Shown here: positions 14,838-15,857 of the stretch, one piece after another
Layout of the letters: the number at the start of each line of letters is the position of its first letter
How positions within the stretch are numbered: the first letter of the stretch is position 1
Assembly (NCBI GenBank): GCA_038117205.1
Contig: JAYOFL010000069.1
Location: forward strand, 1 to 15,857
Origin: JAQBZY01 sp038117205
GTDB taxonomy: Bacteria > Pseudomonadota > Alphaproteobacteria > Rhodospirillales > Casp-alpha2
Length of the DNA stretch: 15,857 bases
Reading direction: 5' to 3'
Notes under the pieces: generated by a model
What the model was told of the DNA's origin: nothing
Database searches by the model: none
Seen by the model: the letters and a program-made list of their open reading frames with translations, nothing else
Program-made: the position numbers and the translations under genes

Positions 14838-14971
14838 TCCGCCATAACGACCACGGGGTTCGAGGGGCACCTGGCAACAGAAGCCCCTCACTTTCCTTCC
14901 GGACAATTCTGCGGCGTCCGCCTTCCTTTCGTGCTTTCGCCGTCGTCGCGATGCCGCTAGAGTACGGCATC

Positions 14972-15475
14972 ATGACGGATGATGAAGACGTTCTCAGATA
15001 CGACATCTGGATCGAGGAGGCGCTTCGCGGCGTAATCCGCCGCAGCCTGCGGACCGTTGAAAGCGGCGGGCTGCCGGGCGACCATCACTTCTACATCACC
15101 TTCATGACGGATCACGACGGCGTGCAGATCGGCGACTGGCTGCGCGCTGAGTATCCGGACGAAATGACCATCGTCCTGCAGCATCAGTTCGACAATCTGG
15201 ACGTCACCGAGGACGGCTTTTCCGTGACCCTTCGTTTCTCCGGACGGCCGGAACGCCTGATCGTGCCGTTCGAGGCGGTGACGTCGTTCGCCGATCCGTC
15301 GGTCAGCTTTGGCCTGCAGTTGAAGGCGTCGGAGTTCATCGACGGCGAGGACGACGACGAAGACGAGGACGATCTGATGCCGGAAGACCTCGGCCTCGCG
15401 CCCACCGGCCAGGACACCGACGAAGAGGCGAAGACCGGCCAGGTCATCGCCCTCGACGCTTTCCGCAAGAAGTGA
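14972..15475 (+). CDS. sspB: SspB, ClpXP adaptor for tmRNA-tagged proteins
   Basis: SspB binds the ssrA tag and hands tagged proteins to the ClpXP protease. The protein has 167 residues, close to the Caulobacter homolog. The core has EEALRGVIRRSL, HHFYITFMT, YPDEMTIVLQHQF, FSVTLRFSGRPERLIVPF and DPSVSFGLQL, all familiar from alphaproteobacterial SspB. It is followed by a strongly acidic linker (about 125-140) and a C-terminal tail VIALDAFRKK, the likely ClpX-docking motif. The start is uncertain: ATG at 14972 (MTDDEDV) has only a weak AGAG upstream, and ATG at 14951 has no site at all; 14972 fits homologs better. It lies about 80 bp after the tmRNA gene. Confidence 0.93.
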   Translation: MTDDEDVLRYDIWIEEALRGVIRRSLRTVESGGLPGDHHFYITFMTDHDGVQIGDWLRAEYPDEMTIVLQHQFDNLDVTEDGFSVTLRFSGRPERLIVPFEAVTSFADPSVSFGLQLKASEFIDGEDDDEDEDDLMPEDLGLAPTGQDTDEEAKTGQVIALDAFRKK

Positions 15476-15483
15476 TCCGCCGC

Positions 15484-15501
15484 CCGTCGGCGAGCGGGCA
15501 T
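15484..15501. terminator. Weak hairpin after sspB
   Basis: GCCCG pairs with CGGGC over an 8-nt loop in the 60-bp gap before the fumarase gene. No T-run follows, so termination here is doubtful and read-through is likely. Confidence 0.2.
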
Positions 15502-15535
15502 CCGACACCACCCCCTTCATCGAGGCTCGACACCC

Positions 15536-15857
<322 letters not shown>

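Larger units (their letters stand above)
14590..14890 (+). ncRNA. ssrA: Circularly permuted (two-piece) tmRNA
   Basis: tmRNA rescues stalled ribosomes and adds a degradation tag. Here the gene is permuted: the acceptor piece comes first. It has hairpins GCCGG/CCGGC (14591-14605) and ACGCTTAT/ATAAGCGT (14617-14636), a T-arm with stem CCGGG/CCCGG (14644-14648/14656-14660), then CGCCTCC, A and CCA ending at 14671. An intervening segment (14672-14715) contains the stem TCCCCGCC/GGCGGGGA. The coding piece starts GGGGGCG (14716-14722), which pairs over 7 bp with CGCCTCC. The third pair is G-U, the identity mark of alanyl-tRNA. The tag frame follows at 14802-14837, then a hairpin GAGGGGC/GCCCCTC (14862-14889) with an inner CTG-GCAA-CAG. 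Precise 5' and 3' ends are estimates. sspB lies directly downstream. Confidence 0.93.

Noticed and set aside
14768..14971. N-terminal extension of sspB through the tmRNA gene
   Set aside because: It would translate structured tmRNA sequence and adds nothing like an SspB N terminus.

Overview
The window is high-GC chromosomal DNA that reads as an alphaproteobacterium, probably in or near the Rhodospirillales; that placement is inference. The support is a circularly permuted (two-piece) tmRNA gene, an SspB of the alphaproteobacterial kind, an Mrp with a degenerate CxxC motif, and a gene neighbourhood (miaA / serB / degP-DUF2065-hflC-hflK / mrp / folA-thyA / sspB) that is familiar from this class. 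No mobile element, rRNA, canonical tRNA or CRISPR array is visible.

Layout. 1-547 (-): 5' part of miaA, whose start overlaps the start of the divergent serB (546-1442, +). A 77-bp palindromic repeat (1447-1523) fills the gap to the convergent degP. 1534-5318 (-): the membrane quality-control operon hflK-hflC-DUF2065-degP, with a possible RpoH-type promoter before degP. 5518-7289 (+): mrp (Fe-S carrier ATPase with a His-rich linker) and a small secreted protein. 7342-7809 (-): two tandem paralogous 71-residue proteins, divergent from a LysR regulator (7956-8894, +) across a spacer carrying a 36-bp near-perfect palindrome and a second 17-bp perfect palindrome. 8866-11283 (-): a GT9 glycosyltransferase, thyA and folA, closely spaced in the order of transcription. 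11372-12340 (-): a luciferase-like flavin monooxygenase, divergent from a MoaD/ThiS-like beta-grasp protein (12567-12911, +); one FNR/FixK-type box lies between them at the right distance to activate both. 12961-14406 (-): an orphan membrane histidine kinase. 14590-14890 (+): permuted tmRNA, followed by sspB (14972-15475, +) and the start of a class I fumarase (15536 to the window end).

How the genes fit together. Three themes can be read. (1) Protein quality control: DegP, HflKC (modulator of FtsH), tmRNA, and SspB, the adaptor that delivers tmRNA-tagged proteins to ClpXP. The tag and its adaptor are encoded about 130 bp apart, and the tag (ANDNKALAVAA) is shorter than the classical alphaproteobacterial one. 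(2) Housekeeping metabolism: serine biosynthesis, tRNA modification, Fe-S assembly, dTMP/folate, fumarase. (3) Two accessory blocks set into this backbone: the LysR/71-aa-paralog module, and the GT9 to histidine-kinase stretch with its oxygen-responsive-looking divergent pair. These two blocks hold the least explained biology in the window.
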